In this document: piece by piece, positions 61,879 to 64,000 of the stretch
Position numbering within the stretch: the stretch's first letter is position 1
How the letters are laid out: each line of letters opens with the position of its first letter
Origin: Cryptosporangium arvum DSM 44712
GTDB taxonomy: Bacteria; Actinomycetota; Actinomycetes; Mycobacteriales; Cryptosporangiaceae
Assembly: GCF_000585375.1 (NCBI RefSeq)
Contig: NZ_KK073874.1
Location: forward strand, 5,789,864 to 5,853,863
DNA: 64,000 nucleotides
Direction: 5' to 3'
The notes under the pieces: generated by a model
The model's input: the letters and a program-made list of their open reading frames with translations, nothing else
Told to the model about the DNA's origin: nothing
Databases searched by the model: none
Program-made: the position numbers and the translations under genes

Positions 61879-62190
61879 CTACTTCTTCTTGGACGCCTTC
61901 TTGGCGCTCTTGCCCTTCTCGGCCACCGTGGTGTCGGGGTGACGCTTGACGGTGCTGTCCTTCACGAACTTGCCGGTGATCGCGCTGCGCTTCTGACCGC
62001 TGCTCTTCTTGCTCGACGACTTCTCGGCGACCGTCGTCTTCGGCTTCTTCTCGACGGTCTTCTTGTCGACGTACTCGCCGGTGACCGCGCTGCGGCCCTT
62101 CTTCACGCTGCTGGTGGTCTTCGCGCTCTTGGTGGCCTTCGTAGCCTTGGTGGCCTTCGTGCTCTTGGTGGCCGTCGCGGTCTTGGCCAT
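61879..62190 (-). CDS. Lys-rich protein with duplicated RSAxTG-TTVAEK motif
   Basis: The product has 103 residues and about a third Lys. A histone-H1-like N-terminus (AKTATATKSTKATKATKATK) is followed by two copies of a unit of about 30 residues. The first has RSAVTGEYVDKKTVEKKPKT-TVAEK and the second RSAITGKFVKDSTVKRHPDT-TVAEK. A single copy of this unit forms short stand-alone proteins in many bacteria as I recall. It is likely a nucleic-acid-binding small basic protein, and its role is unknown. The ribosome site GAGGAG lies upstream of the ATG. Confidence 0.75.
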   Translation of the reverse strand: MAKTATATKSTKATKATKATKSAKTTSSVKKGRSAVTGEYVDKKTVEKKPKTTVAEKSSSKKSSGQKRSAITGKFVKDSTVKRHPDTTVAEKGKSAKKASKKK

Positions 62191-62243
62191 GGGGGTTCTC
62201 CTCAGCATCGGGGGTTCTGCTGTTTTCTGCGTTACCCAATGGT

Positions 62244-63137
62244 TCACGCTGATGAACTCGCGGCTTTTGCCGTGATCGCCCGCAGCACGAGCCGCGCCGC
62301 CGGAGTGGGTTCGTGGCGGCCCGCTCGAGAGAGGACACCGATCCGGCGGACCCCGAGCGCCGGCGCGTCGAGGACCTTGACGCCGGGCGGCAGCTCGTCG
62401 GGCAGCGCGAGACCCGGCACGACGGCCGCCGCCAGCCCGGCCGCGACGAGCGCGATCGCGGCCGGGTACTCGAGCACCTCGTGCTCCCGGTCGAGCTCGA
62501 CGCCGTGCTGGGCGCAGAGCCGGTCGAGCGCCGCGTGCACGGCCGTACCCGGCGGGCTGCCCACCCACGGCCGTCCGAACGCGGCGGTGAGGTCGGCACC
62601 CCAGTCGGGCGGGGTGAGGACGCGGAACGGATCGTCGAGCAGCCACGTGCCGCCGAGACCGGCGCGGTCGGCGTCGGCATAACTCTCGGTCGTGACCAGG
62701 TCGACGCCGCCGGCGCGGAGCGCGGCCAGCGCCGGCTCCGGGTCGAGTTCACGCACCGAGACACGGACGTGCGGGGTGGCCGCGTGCACGGCCGCCACGG
62801 CCGGCCCCACCAGGTGCTGGATCAGCGTCGGGAACGCGCCGATCACCACCCGGCCGGTGACGTGACCGGTCAACGCGGCCAGGTCGCGCTCGGCCTCGGC
62901 CAGCACGACGGCGAGGCGGGCCGCGTGGTCGGCCAGCAGCCGCCCGGCCGGGGTGAGCCCCACCGGCCGTCCGGCCCCGGACCGGTCGAGCAGCGTCACG
63001 CCGGTCTCGGACTCCAGGCGCGCGAGGTGCTGCGACACCGCGGACGGCGTCAGGTGCAGCACCTTCGCGGCGGCGAGGACACCGCCGGCGTCGGCGACCG
63101 CGCGCAGCACGGCGAGCCGGCGAGGATCGAGAGGCAT
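62244..63137 (-). CDS. LysR family regulator
   Basis: The product has 297 residues. The HTH DPRRLAVLRAVADAGGVLAAAKVLHLTPSAVSQHLARLESETGVTLLDRS is followed by the LysR substrate domain (GRVVIGAFPTLIQHLVGPAV onward). ATG at 63137 is preceded by TAGCGT and exactly six bases (63149-63144), suggesting a leaderless message. It is divergent from the cyclase gene 72 bp away, a typical LysR-target arrangement, so it probably controls that enzyme. The inducer is unknown. Confidence 0.88.
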   Translation of the reverse strand: MPLDPRRLAVLRAVADAGGVLAAAKVLHLTPSAVSQHLARLESETGVTLLDRSGAGRPVGLTPAGRLLADHAARLAVVLAEAERDLAALTGHVTGRVVIGAFPTLIQHLVGPAVAAVHAATPHVRVSVRELDPEPALAALRAGGVDLVTTESYADADRAGLGGTWLLDDPFRVLTPPDWGADLTAAFGRPWVGSPPGTAVHAALDRLCAQHGVELDREHEVLEYPAAIALVAAGLAAAVVPGLALPDELPPGVKVLDAPALGVRRIGVLSRAGRHEPTPAARLVLRAITAKAASSSA

Positions 63138-63143
63138 TCAGTG

Positions 63144-63149
63144 ACGCTA
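63144..63149 (-). promoter_or_regulatory. -10 box of LysR gene (leaderless)
   Basis: Reverse-strand TAGCGT, six bases, then ATG at 63137. It is the same hexamer and spacing as at 53267. Confidence 0.5.
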
Positions 63150-63209
63150 CAGGGTTGGTGCAGAAATTGTCGTTACTACTACATGCCTCTCGACCGGCAG
63201 GATGACGTC

Positions 63210-63866
63210 ATGAGCCTGATCGACCTCTCGCACGAAATCCGCGCCGGCATGACGACCTACCCGGGTCTGCCGGGGCCGGAGATCACCCCGCACCTCACCC
63301 GGGAAGCGTCCCGGGAGGTGTACGCGCCCGGGGTCGAGTTCGCGATCGACCGCATCACGATGGTCGGCAACACCGGCACGTACCTGGACGCGCCGTTCCA
63401 CCGCTACGAGGGCGGAACCGACCTGGCCGGAGTACCGCTCACGTCGGTGGCGGACCTGCCGACCGTGGTCGTGCGGTGCACCGAGCGCGCGGTCGACGCG
63501 GCCGTCCTGTCCGCCGCGCTCGAATCATCGGTGCGGGGCCACGCCGTGCTGCTGCACACCGGGGGCGACCGGGGCTGGGGGACGCACGCGTACGCCGCGG
63601 ACGCGCCGTACCTGTCCGAGGACGGCGCGCGGTTCCTGGTGGAGGCGGGCGCGGCGCTCGTCGGCATCGACAGCGTGAACATCGACCAGGTGACGCCGGA
63701 GGGGTTCCGGCCCGCGCACTCGCTGCTGCTCGCGGCCGAGATCCCGGTGCTGGAGCACCTCACGAACCTCGGCGCCGTACCCGACACCGGCGCGCGACTG
63801 CACGCCGCGCCGCCGCCGGTACGCAACTTCGGCACGTTCCCGGTGCGCGCCTACGTCGTGGTGTGA
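63210..63866 (+). CDS. Cyclase/kynurenine formamidase-like protein
   Basis: The product has 218 residues. LIDLSHEIRAGMTTYPGLPGPEI and VGIDSVNIDQVTPEGFRPAHSLLL match the cyclase (KynB-like) metal-dependent hydrolase fold. The metal motif HxGTHxDAPxH is changed to NTGTYLDAPFH: two His ligands are replaced by Asn and Tyr. Some homologues share this variant as I recall, so the activity may differ instead of being lost. ATG at 63210 has AGGA upstream, and 63183 is an in-frame alternative. It is divergent from LysR and followed at once by a membrane protein gene. Confidence 0.82.
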   Translation: MSLIDLSHEIRAGMTTYPGLPGPEITPHLTREASREVYAPGVEFAIDRITMVGNTGTYLDAPFHRYEGGTDLAGVPLTSVADLPTVVVRCTERAVDAAVLSAALESSVRGHAVLLHTGGDRGWGTHAYAADAPYLSEDGARFLVEAGAALVGIDSVNIDQVTPEGFRPAHSLLLAAEIPVLEHLTNLGAVPDTGARLHAAPPPVRNFGTFPVRAYVVV

Positions 63867-63867
63867 C

Positions 63868-64000
63868 GTGGCCGAGGTCGCGGGGTGGGTCGGTGCGCTG
63901 GCGCTGCTGGCCGGGTACGCGCTGCTGTCGCTCGGGCGGATCCCGAGCGGCGGCCGCTACCACGTCTTCAACCTGGTCGGCGCGGCCGGCCTGATCGTCA
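63868..64000 (+). CDS. CBU_0592-like small membrane protein (partial, runs off the window)
   Basis: 44 residues are visible from GTG at 63868, which overlaps no other gene but starts 1 bp after the cyclase stop. AEVAGWVGALALLAGYALLS, LGRIPSGGRYHVFNLVGAAG and then LIV fit the CBU_0592 membrane family: helix, short loop with SGGRYHVFNLVG, second helix. The family's function is unknown. The close spacing suggests co-transcription with the cyclase. The 3' end is outside the window. Confidence 0.65.
   Translation, partial: MAEVAGWVGALALLAGYALLSLGRIPSGGRYHVFNLVGAAGLIV

Overview
The window is about 72% G+C. It has dense two-way coding, many GTG and a few TTG starts, frequent ATGA/GTGA stop-start overlaps, a mycobacterial-type KorAB 2-oxoglutarate:ferredoxin oxidoreductase, luciferase-like flavin oxidoreductases, Methyltransf_19-type methyltransferases and many TetR/MarR/GntR/WYL regulators. 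Together these indicate a chromosomal segment of a filamentous actinomycete. Genus cannot be fixed from the sequence. I saw no tRNA, rRNA, CRISPR array or prophage. One complete IS5-type insertion sequence is present.

Layout. 1-9.8 kb: a repeat-rich non-coding stretch leads to a rifampicin monooxygenase gene (rox) with a probable rifamycin-associated element. Next come a TetR/FAD-monooxygenase pair with a three-box operator, an ABC exporter with an NTF2-like gene opposite MarR, a TetR/YdcZ exporter pair, and a YihY membrane protein. 10-14.9 kb: korA-korB, a small methyltransferase, and an ArsR-SRPBCC-DUF6069 operon. 15-18.6 kb: a Methyltransf_19 enzyme and an operon for a secreted His/Asp-rich protein plus a two-component system. 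18.7-23.5 kb: small membrane/secreted proteins, PaiB, and a YdeP-type molybdopterin oxidoreductase. 23.6-27 kb: the first TIR-TM-WD40 protein with an overlapping lipoprotein gene. 27.2-29.2 kb: a PheS-like ligase preceded by what looks like a Phe-codon attenuator and by a DUF72 gene. 29.2-36.2 kb: a frameshifted lipoprotein gene, TrpB2 plus an MFS exporter, an epimerase/TetR pair, a truncated hydrolase, an acetyltransferase and a small secreted protein. 36.4-37.3 kb: an IS5-family element flanked by CTAG. 37.3-44.8 kb: secretory lipase, MazG-like protein, lipoprotein, short LexA homologue, luciferase-like oxidoreductase, a kinase remnant, and a YtrA-type ABC operon. 44.8-50.1 kb: a GT2-GtrA fusion, a GT39-like glycosyltransferase with a Gly-rich insert, and the second TIR-TM-WD40 protein. 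50.2-64 kb: F420-type oxidoreductase, FAD-linked oxidase, trypsin-like protease, PNPOx protein, WYL regulator, DUF427, SDR, STAS, GGDEF-EAL, a PAS-GAF degenerate kinase, a Lys-rich repeat protein, LysR/cyclase, and the start of a CBU_0592-type membrane gene.

Main themes. Many units are small regulator-target pairs (TetR-monooxygenase, TetR-exporter, MarR-ABC, TetR-epimerase, LysR-cyclase, YtrA-ABC). At least ten genes, mostly regulators, carry a TANNNT -10 box exactly 6-7 nt before the start codon, the architecture of leaderless transcription. The most unusual unit is 27.2-28.5 kb. There a PheS-fold ligase fused to an FDX-ACB domain, without PheT, sits behind a 21-codon reading frame with adjacent TTC-TTT codons. 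Those codons lie 6 nt upstream of mutually exclusive hairpins and a U-tract terminator, so it reads as ribosome-mediated, phenylalanine-sensing attenuation of a paralogous synthetase.
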